DNA of 64,000 nt, from contig JAFRLH010000024.1 in NCBI GenBank assembly GCA_017431345.1, positions 1 through 64,000 on the forward strand, given 5' to 3'. Source of the DNA: Lachnospiraceae bacterium (GTDB lineage Bacteria > Bacillota > Clostridia > Lachnospirales > Lachnospiraceae). Positions 1 to 8,711 of this stretch are shown piece after piece. The notes under the pieces were generated by a model. It worked only from the letters and a program-made list of their open reading frames with translations, did no database searches and was not told the origin of the DNA. Every line of letters starts with the position of its first letter. Position 1 is the stretch's first letter. A program made the translations under genes and the position numbers.

Positions 1-29
1 AATCCTGAAATTAATGTTACAATATCCAT
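1..29 (-). CDS. 5' end of an unidentified gene (partial)
   Basis: Nine codons are visible before the window edge, reading MDIVTLISG. The ATG is preceded by AAAGGAGG at a normal distance, so the start is believable. A TATAAT lies upstream on the same strand (72-77) without a clear -35. The short hydrophobic N-terminus would suit a membrane protein, but nine residues cannot identify it. Confidence 0.5.
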
Positions 30-254
30 GAGAGCAGCCTCCTTTGAGCTTAAGGTTTTGTCGTGATTACCATTATACTCAAAAGTCTGGTTGCTCTCTT
101 TAATTATTTTTTATTCAACTGATGAAATCTTTACTCCGTGATACGTTTTTCCGGCATCTCTCCTCTTTTCTTTTCATCTGCAGAATTATACAAATATAAA
201 ATTTCGTGAGTGTGAATTTAAATACAAAATAGTGAATTATTTGTCGTTAAATAC

Positions 255-282
255 TTGACATGACGAAAAAATCATGTATTAT
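255..282 (+). promoter_or_regulatory. Sigma-A-type promoter for the SDR gene
   Basis: TTGACA (255-260), a 16-base spacer, then TATTAT (277-282), in an AT-rich stretch about 60 bases before the SDR start codon. Nothing else is recognisable between the two divergent starts at 29 and 342. Confidence 0.6.
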
Positions 283-341
283 TAGTTATTGTTAACTCCT
301 ATATGGTGCTACAAATCATTTCTCCTGAAAGAGAGGTCATT

Positions 342-1118
342 ATGTTTAAGAGAATTTTTGAGATCAAAGGCCAGACAGCTATCGTTACCGGATGCTCCAC
401 AGGACTCGGCGTTCAGATGGCAAATGCACTCGCGAACCAGGGCTGCAATATCGTAGCCATCGCCCGCCGTCTTGACAAGCTGCAGGAAGTCTGCAAAGAG
501 ATCGAGGAGAAGCACGGCGTAGAAGCTATGCCCATCCAGTGCGATATTACCGATACACAGCAGATCGAGGAGACCGTTCACAAGGCGATCGAGCGTTTCG
601 GAAGCGTTGAGATCCTTGTAAACAATGCCGGCACAGGCGCTGTTGCCCATGCGGAAAATATCACGGACGAGCAGTTCCAGAACGAGTTCGATATCGACCT
701 GTTCGGTACCTTCAAGTTCGCCCGCGCAGTTGCCAATCAGGCAATGATCCCCGCAAATTACGGCCGTATCATCAACATTTCCTCCATGTACGGTCTTGTC
801 GGAAACAAGATCGCCGGTTCTGCACCTTACCATGCAGCCAAGGGCGGCGTCGTCAACCTTACCAGAGCACTGGCCGCTGAATGGGCGATCCACGGAATCA
901 CCGTAAATGCCATCTGCCCCGGCTATTTCTACACCCCTCTTACAGAGGCTACCCTGAAGAGTGATTTCTTCGTACAGCATGCAAAAGACACGATCCCCAT
1001 GGAGAGATACGGCGAAGAAGGCGAACTGGATACCAGTGTTGTTTTCCTGGCTTCCAAACATTCTTCCTATGTCACGGGCATCGCGCTGCCGGTAGACGGC
1101 GGATACACCTGCATCTGA
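342..1118 (+). CDS. Short-chain dehydrogenase/reductase (SDR)
   Basis: A classical SDR of 258 residues, resembling the gluconate 5-dehydrogenase/3-oxoacyl reductase branch. It is a cytoplasmic NAD(P)-dependent oxidoreductase of unknown substrate. The cofactor motif TGCSTGLG is at residues 16-23, NNAG at 94-97, the catalytic Ser near 147-148 and YHAAK (Tyr163, Lys167), followed by the family's PG near NAICPGYF. I chose the ATG at 342 because GAGAGG sits just upstream and homology begins there; an ATG at 303 adds 13 unsupported residues. It has its own promoter and terminator, so it is probably monocistronic. Confidence 0.88.
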   Translation: MFKRIFEIKGQTAIVTGCSTGLGVQMANALANQGCNIVAIARRLDKLQEVCKEIEEKHGVEAMPIQCDITDTQQIEETVHKAIERFGSVEILVNNAGTGAVAHAENITDEQFQNEFDIDLFGTFKFARAVANQAMIPANYGRIINISSMYGLVGNKIAGSAPYHAAKGGVVNLTRALAAEWAIHGITVNAICPGYFYTPLTEATLKSDFFVQHAKDTIPMERYGEEGELDTSVVFLASKHSSYVTGIALPVDGGYTCI

Positions 1119-1144
1119 CAGAAGTTCCTGAACAACAGTAATAG

Positions 1145-1171
1145 GCCTGCCGCATCCCGGCAGGCTTTTTT
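1145..1171 (+). terminator. Intrinsic terminator after the SDR gene
   Basis: Stem GCCTGCCG/CGGCAGGC with a short loop, followed by six T. It lies 26 bases past the SDR stop. Confidence 0.85.
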
Positions 1172-1301
1172 ACTGCCCGTTCTTCACACAGTTCCCGAAA
1201 TCATCGATTTCTTTTATGGAAATCCTGTTCAATATCGGCTATAATCAAGAATCGTATGAACGTTTTGACAACGGAATTTAACGTAAATGAAGGAGACTCC
1301 C

Positions 1302-2465
1302 ATGCATTTTGCAAGACGACTGGACCGCTTCGGGGATGAGATCTTCGCATCCCTGAATGCGAAAAAGATAGAACTCGAAAAACAGGGAAGAAAGATCTTC
1401 AACCTGAGCATCGGCACACCTGATTTCGTACCACCGAAGCACATTACCGATGCGCTTGCTGAGAGTGCAAAAGATCCCGAATCATGGAAATATTCCCTGC
1501 GTGATCTGCCGGAACTTCTGGAAGCGGTATGCGCCTATTACAAACGCAGGTTCGGTGTGGATATACAGCCCGACCAGATCATGAGCTGTTACGGCACGCA
1601 GGAAGGCGTCGGACATCTCGCGCTTGCGCTTTGTGATCCCGGAGACACAGTCCTGCTGCCCGATCCGTGCTATCCTGTTTTCCAGGCCGGCGCATTTCTG
1701 GCGGAAGCCGAGCCCTGGTACTATCCGCTCACAAAGGAAAATGATTTCCTGCCGGATCTGGCGGCGATCCCGGAAGAGGTCGCCCGGAGTGCGGCTTTCA
1801 TGATCGTGAACTTCCCGGCCAATCCGGTCGGTTCGACCGCACCAGCCTCTTTCTATGAGGAACTCGTCGCCTGGGCAAAAAAATATGATGTCCTGATCGT
1901 GCATGACAATGCCTACAGTGACATCATTTTCAGCGGCAAGACCGGAAACAGCTTTTTCAACACGCCCGGTGCGCTCGATGTCGGCGTGGAATTCTTCAGC
2001 CTTTCCAAGTCCTTTAATGTGACCGGTGCCAGGATCAGTTTCCTGATCGGCAGAAAAGATGTGGTGGATGCAGTAAGACTGCTGCGGAGCCAGATCGATT
2101 TCGGCATGTTCATCCCGATCCAGAAAGCAGCTGTCGCCGCGCTGAACGGTCCGCTTGATACCGTAAAAGAACAGCAGGCGGATTATGAAGCCCGGAGAGA
2201 CGCGCTGTGCAGCGGTGCCAGGGCGATCGGCTGGAATATTCCCGATGCGGAAGGCAGCATGTTCGTATGGGCACCGATTCCGGCAGCCTATACAAAGAGC
2301 ATGGATTTCTGCATGGATCTGCTGGACAGAGCCGGCGTGCTGTGTACGCCGGGCAGCAGTTTCGGGCCGCACGGAGAAGGGTATGTGCGGTTCGCGCTGG
2401 TGCTCCCGCCGGAAAAGATCAAAGAAATGCTGGCAGCTGTTGCCGCCAGCGGAATATTGAACTGA
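1302..2465 (+). CDS. PLP aminotransferase, class I/II
   Basis: A fold-type I aminotransferase of 387 residues, similar in length and motifs to LL-diaminopimelate/aspartate aminotransferases. The PLP lysine is Lys236 in SLSKSFNVTGAR; NFPANPVG and HDNAYSD supply the usual Asn and Asp/Tyr around PLP, and the C-terminal YVRFAL carries the substrate-carboxylate Arg. The ATG at 1302 is preferred because GAAGGAG lies seven bases upstream, whereas the ATG at 1287 overlaps that site. It is cytoplasmic, and the amino donor cannot be told. Its 3' end faces the transglutaminase gene with 28 bases between, and I see no hairpin there. Confidence 0.87.
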   Translation: MHFARRLDRFGDEIFASLNAKKIELEKQGRKIFNLSIGTPDFVPPKHITDALAESAKDPESWKYSLRDLPELLEAVCAYYKRRFGVDIQPDQIMSCYGTQEGVGHLALALCDPGDTVLLPDPCYPVFQAGAFLAEAEPWYYPLTKENDFLPDLAAIPEEVARSAAFMIVNFPANPVGSTAPASFYEELVAWAKKYDVLIVHDNAYSDIIFSGKTGNSFFNTPGALDVGVEFFSLSKSFNVTGARISFLIGRKDVVDAVRLLRSQIDFGMFIPIQKAAVAALNGPLDTVKEQQADYEARRDALCSGARAIGWNIPDAEGSMFVWAPIPAAYTKSMDFCMDLLDRAGVLCTPGSSFGPHGEGYVRFALVLPPEKIKEMLAAVAASGILN

Positions 2466-2493
2466 AGATGAACTGTCCCCCGGCTCATGATTT

Positions 2494-3900
2494 TTATGCG
2501 ATCCAGCCTACCACCACCCGCAGTGTGCTGTTCGGGCTGGCGTAGGTCCTCACCTCCGACAAAGACAGCTTCTCCAGCGCCATCTTCGCATATCGGTTGT
2601 CACCGAGTTCGTCGGTAAAACGCTGCATGGCTTCTTCAGAGCCGAACTGCACCCTGAAGAACCGCTGGCCTTCCCCGAGTTCATGGGACAGTTCATCCCA
2701 TACAGCATCCGAGTATTCCGGATAATACCATCCATGCCTGTGATAATAAGACATTTCCGTCGCCTCACAGGCAGGGAGACTGATCCATCCGCTCAATTCG
2801 GAACTGATCATCCTGTCCCGCAGCGCTTCCTCATCATTCATGCACAGATAGCCATACTCCATCGCCAGCGCTTCCGGCATATTTTCCACTTCCGTGCCAT
2901 CGCTGAATGACCGGTCTCCGAACGTCGGATCCGAATGATAATACGTTCCGTCGATATTTACGATATTCCACGCATGATCCCCGCGTTCCGTGATCGTGCC
3001 CCAGACGTACAGGCATTCGATCCCAAGCTGCTGGAGCAGGTACTGTACGCCTCTTGCATAACCTGCACAGACGCTCTCGTGTGTAATGAGCGAGCTGCAG
3101 ATATTCTGATCATCCGGCGCGCCTTCAACATAGCTGCAGTTCCCCGCAATAAAATTGAACGCCGTGGCAACTTTCTCGTAGGTGGTCTCATCAGCTCCGA
3201 TCCTGGATTTAAATTCCTGCACAGCTGCAGCGATCTTTTCTTCCCTGTTCGTCCGCTCCTCTGCACTTAGCGTGTATTCAGGATGCAGCACAAGCTTTGT
3301 TGTATACTGGGTATAGCTTCCCGCGCCATCATACCAGAAGATCTCCGGATGGTCGGCGATCACAAGGGATTCGATCCTGAACAGACGGTCGTAATCCGTG
3401 AACGAAGAGAAGGTGATATCCTCCTGCATTCCCATCACGCCGGCATAAAGCAGCCGGTAGATTTCCTGATCTTCTTCCTTCAGATTTTTGTAGTAATAAT
3501 ACAGTCCGGAAGCGAACGCTTCCTCTCCGGGCACAGTCTCTTCAGCAGCAGTACTCTCACTTACTGTGCTTTCTTCCTCCTGTTCCGGGTCTTCCTGCGC
3601 TGTTTCCCCTGTTCCCGGATCTTCCTCAGTCTGTCTGCCGGATATGCTCTCCTTCAGATCGTCCAGCGAAAGCAGCTCCTCCGGTACGATTCCGGTCTCC
3701 CCGGAAAGGAGCCCTCTCACGCCTTTCGATAATTCCGCGAACCCCGCAGTCAGCGCATCTCTTTTATAAATGCACGCAGCAAGGATCAGGAGCAGGACGA
3801 GCAGCCTGAAGAAGCCGTTTCCGCGTCTTCTCCTTCTGCCCCGCTCCCGGCGGTCTTCATAATAATCATCGTAGTCGTCGTAATATCTTTCATCATCCAT
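2494..3900 (-). CDS. Membrane-anchored transglutaminase-like protein
   Basis: 468 residues. A very acidic/tyrosine then Arg-rich N-terminus (1-28) is followed by one transmembrane helix (about 29-45) and an acidic, Glu/Thr/Ser-rich linker (about 85-125). The transglutaminase-core domain has a visible triad: Cys in SVCAGYARG, His in GDHAWNIV and Asp in YHSDPTFGD. By family this is a cell-surface protease or transferase acting on proteins or peptides. Its ATG overlaps the stop of the histidine phosphatase gene by eight bases, so the two are translationally coupled. Substrate unknown. Confidence 0.8.
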   Translation of the reverse strand: MDDERYYDDYDDYYEDRRERGRRRRRGNGFFRLLVLLLILAACIYKRDALTAGFAELSKGVRGLLSGETGIVPEELLSLDDLKESISGRQTEEDPGTGETAQEDPEQEEESTVSESTAAEETVPGEEAFASGLYYYYKNLKEEDQEIYRLLYAGVMGMQEDITFSSFTDYDRLFRIESLVIADHPEIFWYDGAGSYTQYTTKLVLHPEYTLSAEERTNREEKIAAAVQEFKSRIGADETTYEKVATAFNFIAGNCSYVEGAPDDQNICSSLITHESVCAGYARGVQYLLQQLGIECLYVWGTITERGDHAWNIVNIDGTYYHSDPTFGDRSFSDGTEVENMPEALAMEYGYLCMNDEEALRDRMISSELSGWISLPACEATEMSYYHRHGWYYPEYSDAVWDELSHELGEGQRFFRVQFGSEEAMQRFTDELGDNRYAKMALEKLSLSEVRTYASPNSTLRVVVGWIA

Positions 3901-4519
3901 TGGTTTTCATTTCCCTTAAGCTGCCGCCGGCGGTTACGCGGCCGAACCATTTCCGCGGCACGGAAAAGGTTCCGTCCCCGTTCACTTCCGCGGCGTACAC
4001 CTCGCAGTTTCCTATATATTCCGACCAGTATTGTCCGTGCGAATCGGGCATAAGATATTCCAGGATCCCCTTCATGGCGATCGCATGTGTTGAGATCAAC
4101 AGATCCGCATATGCTGCCTCCTGCCTGATCTCCTCCAGAAACTCTCCCGCTCTTCTGACCACTTCCGACAGCGGTTCCATTCCTTCCGGTGCCGGATTAT
4201 GCACGAAATCCCGAAAGAATGTCAGCACTTCCGGGGCGGGATCATTCAGATCCATTCCTTCATACGGTCCGTAGTCCATTTCGATCAGTCTGTCGTCTGT
4301 CAGGCAGGGAACGCCCGGCGCGATCGCTTCCGCGGTCTGTCTGGCGCGGATCAGCGGGCTGGACCAGACTTTTTGAATGACCACGCCGGCATCTGCTAAC
4401 TTCCTGCCGGTTTCTTCCGCCTGTTTCACTCCTGTTTCATTCAGCGGAATATCGCTCCTTCCCTGCAGGATATTTGCCTTGTTTTTTGCTGTCTGTCCAT
4501 GCCTGACAATATAGATCAT
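3893..4519 (-). CDS. Histidine phosphatase family protein
   Basis: 208 residues of the phosphoglycerate mutase-like/histidine phosphatase superfamily. The catalytic RHGQT is at residues 6-10, the second Arg is in SSPLIRARQTAE, the acid is in EMDYGPYEGM and the second His in STHAIAMKG. It is a cytoplasmic phosphomonoesterase or mutase whose substrate cannot be read from sequence. AGGAG lies upstream of the ATG. It is first of two genes, overlapping the transglutaminase-like gene. Confidence 0.85.
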   Translation of the reverse strand: MIYIVRHGQTAKNKANILQGRSDIPLNETGVKQAEETGRKLADAGVVIQKVWSSPLIRARQTAEAIAPGVPCLTDDRLIEMDYGPYEGMDLNDPAPEVLTFFRDFVHNPAPEGMEPLSEVVRRAGEFLEEIRQEAAYADLLISTHAIAMKGILEYLMPDSHGQYWSEYIGNCEVYAAEVNGDGTFSVPRKWFGRVTAGGSLREMKTNG

Positions 4520-4591
4520 GTGCTTTTCTCCTGCCCTGAAACGCTGTTCCGTTTAGTATGATACAGTCATCTGTGCCGTATTGGCATTAAC

Positions 4592-4618
4592 ATTATATCA
4601 TAATTCTATACAAGTCAA
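4592..4618 (-). promoter_or_regulatory. Possible promoter for the phosphatase/transglutaminase pair
   Basis: TTGACT (4613-4618, minus strand) and TATAAT (4592-4597), spaced by 15 bases, with TGA just before the -10 (extended -10 form). The spacing is short, so this is tentative. Confidence 0.4.
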
Positions 4619-4700
4619 TATTCACCCTTTCGTTTTCCGAATATCTTCCGGGGACAGCGTCCGAAAAGAGCTGTCATCGGAAAGGGACTGCATGAAATGC

Positions 4701-4724
4701 AAAAAGGGGCTTGCGCCCCTTTTT
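4701..4724 (-). terminator. Terminator overlapping the deacylase stop codon
   Basis: Stem AAAAGGGGC/GCCCCTTTT with a four-base loop and T-runs on both strands, so it may work in both directions. It starts inside the stop codon of the YbaK-like gene. Confidence 0.75.
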
Positions 4725-5269
4725 CAATCCTCTCCCACCAGATGCACCGTCCTGTATTCATGTCCGACGGAAGGCAGGAATTTCCTCACAACATCCTCCG
4801 TCTTTATCTTCAGGCTTGATGTGCAGACACATGGATGGCAGCAGAGGTATTCCTCTTTCAGCACGTCCTCATCGATCAGCAGCTGCACGTCCTTCTCTTT
4901 ATCGTTCATCAGGCCCATCACGCTTACCGCGCCGGGCTCTATATCCAGATATTTCAGCATCGCCTCCGCATCCGCGAAGGAAAGCCTTGCGGATCCGATC
5001 TGGGATGAAAGCTCTTTCGTCTTGAATTTTTTATCATCCGGCATCAGCAGAAGATAGAAATTCGTTTTCTGCCGGTTGCACAGGAACAGATTTTTGCAGA
5101 GCACACCTTCCAGTACAGCGTCGATCTCCCGGCATTTTTCCATGGTCTCGACAGGTTCATGATCTGTTCTGAAATAATGGATCCCCAGACTGTCCAGGCA
5201 GTCATACACCCGCATCTCTCTCGGAAGTCTCCCTTCCGGATCTGCCGGTCTTCCTTCAAACAACTCCAT
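4724..5269 (-). CDS. YbaK/ProX-type aminoacyl-tRNA deacylase
   Basis: 181 residues of the YbaK/EbsC/ProX family, which in trans hydrolyses mischarged tRNA such as Ala- or Cys-tRNA(Pro). The N-terminal part has HYFRTDHEPVETMEKC and then KNLFLCNRQKTNFYLLLMPDDKK, where the conserved Lys of the deacylase family lies. DIEPGAVSVMGLMND matches the G-x-V-x-x-x-G-L block. I chose the ATG at 5269 because AAAGGAGG lies just before it and a longer frame would run into the upstream lipoprotein gene. It follows the lipoprotein gene by 20 bases, so the two probably form an operon. Confidence 0.85.
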   Translation of the reverse strand: MELFEGRPADPEGRLPREMRVYDCLDSLGIHYFRTDHEPVETMEKCREIDAVLEGVLCKNLFLCNRQKTNFYLLLMPDDKKFKTKELSSQIGSARLSFADAEAMLKYLDIEPGAVSVMGLMNDKEKDVQLLIDEDVLKEEYLCCHPCVCTSSLKIKTEDVVRKFLPSVGHEYRTVHLVGED

Positions 5270-5289
5270 AGCCGTCCTCCTTTGCAGGA

Positions 5290-5835
5290 TCAGTCCGTCA
5301 GCAGCCCCCACAGATTACCGTCCGTCTCAACAGCATAATTCTGCTCGCTTAAACGGATCACTGACCGCGAAACGAAATCGAACCGGCAGGCTGTCCCGTC
5401 TGCAAGCGTCAGTTCCACGAAATAAGGCGTCTTTGTGCTCAGATCCTTTGCGTTATCTATGATGATGGCGTTGCTGAGCGCCATGCAGATATCTTTTATT
5501 TTTTCCTCGTCCACTGTCTCATTGATCACAGCTTCCGGTTCCGTTTCCGCTGCTGCAGTCTCTTCCTGAAGACCGCTTTCATCGGTCTCTTCAACCGGTA
5601 TAGGATCCGGATCCGCGTCATTGCTTAAAGGATCGTAGCACCATGTGATCTTCACGGGGTACTCTTTTTTTTCGATCGCATCAGCAAGCATCCTGGTCTT
5701 TTCTCGCTGATCAAAACTGAAAAGGAATCCCGCAACGGTATTGGTATTTACTTTTTCAGCGGATTTTCCCGAACAGCCTGTCAGGCAGAGCAGAGCGGTC
5801 ATGATAACGCAGATTTTCAAAATGATGTTCTTCAT
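5290..5835 (-). CDS. Putative lipoprotein of unknown function
   Basis: 181 residues with a lipoprotein signal: positive MKNIILK, a hydrophobic core, then lipobox LTGC (Cys near 20). The mature part has an acidic Asp/Pro/Glu stretch near residues 70-100 and a beta-rich C-terminus (FVELTLADG, CRFDFVSRSV). I do not recognise the family. The ATG at 5835 gives a proper signal peptide, though its ribosome site is poorly placed (AAGGAT next to the ATG). Expected on the outer face of the membrane. Confidence 0.65.
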   Translation of the reverse strand: MKNIILKICVIMTALLCLTGCSGKSAEKVNTNTVAGFLFSFDQREKTRMLADAIEKKEYPVKITWCYDPLSNDADPDPIPVEETDESGLQEETAAAETEPEAVINETVDEEKIKDICMALSNAIIIDNAKDLSTKTPYFVELTLADGTACRFDFVSRSVIRLSEQNYAVETDGNLWGLLTD

Positions 5836-5875
5836 ATCCTTTTTATGTCCCTTTCCAGTCCTTCCCTTTGGCATT

Positions 5876-5903
5876 GTAATATTTTATAGGATTCGTCTGT
5901 CAA
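5876..5903 (-). promoter_or_regulatory. Possible promoter for lipoprotein-deacylase operon
   Basis: TTGACA on the minus strand (5898-5903), a 16-base spacer, then TATTAC (5876-5881). The -35 is perfect and the -10 weak. Confidence 0.4.
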
Positions 5904-5967
5904 AAACAATATCTTGCTCACATCCGGATTGTTTTGTTCTTCATTATATCATATTCTTTCCGGTTTA

Positions 5968-5976
5968 TGGTATAAT
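5968..5976 (+). promoter_or_regulatory. Extended -10 promoter for the MoxR/VWA operon
   Basis: TGGTATAAT, 35 bases before the MoxR start codon, with no convincing -35 box. The form fits an extended -10 promoter. Confidence 0.5.
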
Positions 5977-6010
5977 CTAACAGAAATTCTGTAAGAAAGG
6001 ATTCCGTGCC

Positions 6011-6865
6011 ATGAACAACGACTTACTGGCCCGCGTGGCAGATTTTATAAACAACTATCCGGCAGACCCGTCCGTCTCAGACCGCATCATAAAGCCTGCC
6101 GTGGATTTTATCGGCGAAGAAACGCTCGATCTCGCCGTCCATGCGCTTCTGGAAGGGGAAAATCTCCTTCTGTGCGGCGGAAAAGCGACCGGCAAGAATA
6201 TTCTGGCGGACAATCTGGCCTGGCTTTTCAGGCGCCCGGTCTATACGGTTTCCTTTCACGTGAATACAGACAGCAGCACCCTGATCGGGACCGACACCTT
6301 CAACGACGGGGAAGTGAAGCTCCGGCGCGGTCCGGTCACGAATGCGGCCATGAACGGCGGTTTCTGCATCCTCGACGAGATCAATATGGCGAAGAGTGAC
6401 GCCGTGGCCGTCCTTCACGCTGTCCTTGACTATCGCCGGATCATCGACATCCCCGGCTATGAGCTCCTTCCGGTGCACCCGGCGGCCCGCTTCATTGCCA
6501 CAATGAACTACGGTTATGAGGGAACCCGTGAACTGAACGAGGCGCTGGTATCCCGCTTTACAGTCATCCGTATGCCGGTGCTGTCGGAAGAGAAACTGCA
6601 GGAACTGCTCCGCATCGAGTCGCCTGCAGCGTCTGCTGAACAGCTGAACCACTGCGCAGCGCTGTTTCTGGATCTCAATGAAAAGGCTGTCAACGGTGAG
6701 ATCTCCACAAATTCCGTTGACCTGCGCGGCATGATCACTGCCCTCCGTCTCATGACAGGCGGCATGTCTCCGAAAGACGCTGTCACGATCAGCGTGACCA
6801 ACAAAGTATTTGACGAATATGAGCGCACACTGGTCGATGATATCGTACTGACAAGATTCGCATGA
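6011..6865 (+). CDS. MoxR-type AAA+ ATPase
   Basis: 284 residues of the MoxR/CbbQ/NorQ AAA+ group, which act as cytoplasmic chaperones with a VWA partner. Walker A is GGKATGKN at about 56-63, with Asn instead of the usual Thr/Ser. Walker B is FCILDEINMA, sensor 1 is in FIATMNYGYEGT, and the arginine finger is in LVSRF. The VWA gene follows after 12 bases, the usual pairing. What the pair remodels is not shown by its neighbours. AAAGG lies before the ATG. Confidence 0.85.
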   Translation: MNNDLLARVADFINNYPADPSVSDRIIKPAVDFIGEETLDLAVHALLEGENLLLCGGKATGKNILADNLAWLFRRPVYTVSFHVNTDSSTLIGTDTFNDGEVKLRRGPVTNAAMNGGFCILDEINMAKSDAVAVLHAVLDYRRIIDIPGYELLPVHPAARFIATMNYGYEGTRELNEALVSRFTVIRMPVLSEEKLQELLRIESPAASAEQLNHCAALFLDLNEKAVNGEISTNSVDLRGMITALRLMTGGMSPKDAVTISVTNKVFDEYERTLVDDIVLTRFA

Positions 6866-6877
6866 TGAGGTGACAGG

Positions 6878-8623
6878 ATGAACATAGACCGTTCGGAAAG
6901 CCTTTTTCTTACGGTTTCCGAAGATCACACAAAAAGAACGCTTCCGCAGTACATCCAGGCCATGAGCAGCCCGTTTTTTGACGCAGGCGGCAGGACCGCC
7001 GCTTACGAAGGCATCATTCTCGGCGGTGCAGACAGGCTCTTCGGACTGGACGAGCTGAATCTGTGGCTCAGGCGTTACCGCTATGCGGATTATAATATGC
7101 GGGTGCTTCTCCATACAACGCACATCTGTCTGGAATATGCCGTGCGTACACGGATCTCCGAAGAACGGCCGGGCATTCCCGCCGTTGCGGAGCTTACAGC
7201 GGCGGAGCTTATGAAAAATGATCCGCTCCATTGGCGTGCCACGGCCAGGAACTGGCTGCGCATTCTCCTGCTTGTCAGACAGTTCCCGGATGCAGCGGAT
7301 CCCAAAAGTCAGGATATCATACGGCGTTTTAACGGATTCAACAAAAACGCGCTGCAGCTGTTATTCGATCTTGTGGAAGGCAGCGCCGGATGCGCAGACG
7401 CACAGACCCTTGTGGAACAGGCGGTCAGGCTGTACAAAGAGATCTTCATGAAATACTTCGCGCCTGACCATGATGAAGATCCCCTTCCGGAATATGAACT
7501 GTTCGACGAGAGCGAATTCGAAGGCGATTCCGATACATCCATGTGTGAAAACACGGATGAACGGGAACGGGAACTTTCCGTCGGAAAACGTTCCTCCCTG
7601 ACCGATTCCGACCTTCTGCTTTCCGACACGGATCTGGCCCGCATCCCGGATTATATCGAGCGGAATTTCGGGAAAAGCTTCAAGACTGACAGGGAAATGA
7701 ATGACATAGAGCTGCAGGCCTGCAGCGGTATTCATGAAGGCAGAAAGCTTCTGTTCACAGACGGATTCACGGAAGAAGACGCTGAAAGTGCGTCTCTGCA
7801 GGTCCGCAAAGCAATGCAGTACCGGGACGCGAACCGCAGACTGCTGAAAGAGAAAGAATCAGCTGCCCTTACAGGCATCCGCAGCATAGAGCAGGCATTC
7901 CGGAACGTGCTGAATCTCATGAGCGATCCGGAAACATACCGCGCGGATCACGGTACTCTGCACATCGACAGTCTCTGGAAAGTCAGCCGTGTGGATGACC
8001 CGCAGCTGTTTTATAAGACGGTAAAGCATGAACATCCTTCCGTGGCCATCGAGCTTCTGATCGACGCCAGCGGTTCCCAGTCTTCCAGGCAGGGAATGGT
8101 CGCACTCCAGAGCTATATGTTCAGTACGGCATTGACCCGCGTCGGCATCCCGCACCGCGTGATGAGTTACTGCACCTACGGAGACCACACCGTTCTGCGC
8201 CGTTTCCGGGATTATGACGACGGCCCCGGGGGGGATTACCGCATCCTTGATTACCACGCCTCCTCCAACAACCGCGACGGCCTTGCTTTTGCGGCAGCCG
8301 GCATCGATCTTCTGAAACGGAAAGAAGAGACAAAGATCATCATCGTTTTCAGTGACGGACTGCCCAATGACATGGTAAGCGGCCGGGTACGCCCCGGCAT
8401 GCAGAAAAAATATATCGGAAACACTGCGGTACAGGACACCTGTGCACAGGTCCGCAGACTGAAAAGGCTGGGTGCCCAGGTGCTCGGGATCTTTCTCGGT
8501 GAAGACGCTGAACTGGACAACGAACGGATGATCTACGGGTCCTCCTTCCTCCGCATCAAAAGAGCCGAGGATTTCGGCGGATCGGCAGGACGCCGTTTAA
8601 GGGATATGCTGGCACAATTGTAA
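6878..8623 (+). CDS. VWA-domain protein, NorD/CbbO-like partner
   Basis: 581 residues. The N-terminal half is helical without known motifs; an acidic stretch (around 205-235) precedes the C-terminal von Willebrand A domain. The metal-ion site reads DASGSQSS with Asp396, and the later IIIVFSDGLPND gives the second Asp. In the MoxR-VWA pairs known from NorQ/NorD and CbbQ/CbbO the two proteins form a complex that activates a metalloenzyme; that role here is inference. The GAGGTGACAGG ribosome site sits between the genes. A strong terminator follows directly. Confidence 0.8.
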   Translation: MNIDRSESLFLTVSEDHTKRTLPQYIQAMSSPFFDAGGRTAAYEGIILGGADRLFGLDELNLWLRRYRYADYNMRVLLHTTHICLEYAVRTRISEERPGIPAVAELTAAELMKNDPLHWRATARNWLRILLLVRQFPDAADPKSQDIIRRFNGFNKNALQLLFDLVEGSAGCADAQTLVEQAVRLYKEIFMKYFAPDHDEDPLPEYELFDESEFEGDSDTSMCENTDERERELSVGKRSSLTDSDLLLSDTDLARIPDYIERNFGKSFKTDREMNDIELQACSGIHEGRKLLFTDGFTEEDAESASLQVRKAMQYRDANRRLLKEKESAALTGIRSIEQAFRNVLNLMSDPETYRADHGTLHIDSLWKVSRVDDPQLFYKTVKHEHPSVAIELLIDASGSQSSRQGMVALQSYMFSTALTRVGIPHRVMSYCTYGDHTVLRRFRDYDDGPGGDYRILDYHASSNNRDGLAFAAAGIDLLKRKEETKIIIVFSDGLPNDMVSGRVRPGMQKKYIGNTAVQDTCAQVRRLKRLGAQVLGIFLGEDAELDNERMIYGSSFLRIKRAEDFGGSAGRRLRDMLAQL

Positions 8624-8652
8624 AAGGCTGCCTGTGCGGCAGCCTTTTTTTT
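8623..8652 (+). terminator. Intrinsic terminator of the MoxR/VWA operon
   Basis: Stem AAAGGCTGCC/GGCAGCCTTT, five-base loop, run of eight T. Confidence 0.9.
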
Positions 8653-8711
8653 ACTTCTGCATGATCCGATCAACCGCAGAACGGCGCGGACACATAACGA
8701 TGCGGTCTTTC

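Noticed and set aside
6077..7231. 384-codon minus-strand frame
   Set aside because: Antisense to the MoxR and VWA genes; no start signal and a shadow-like composition.
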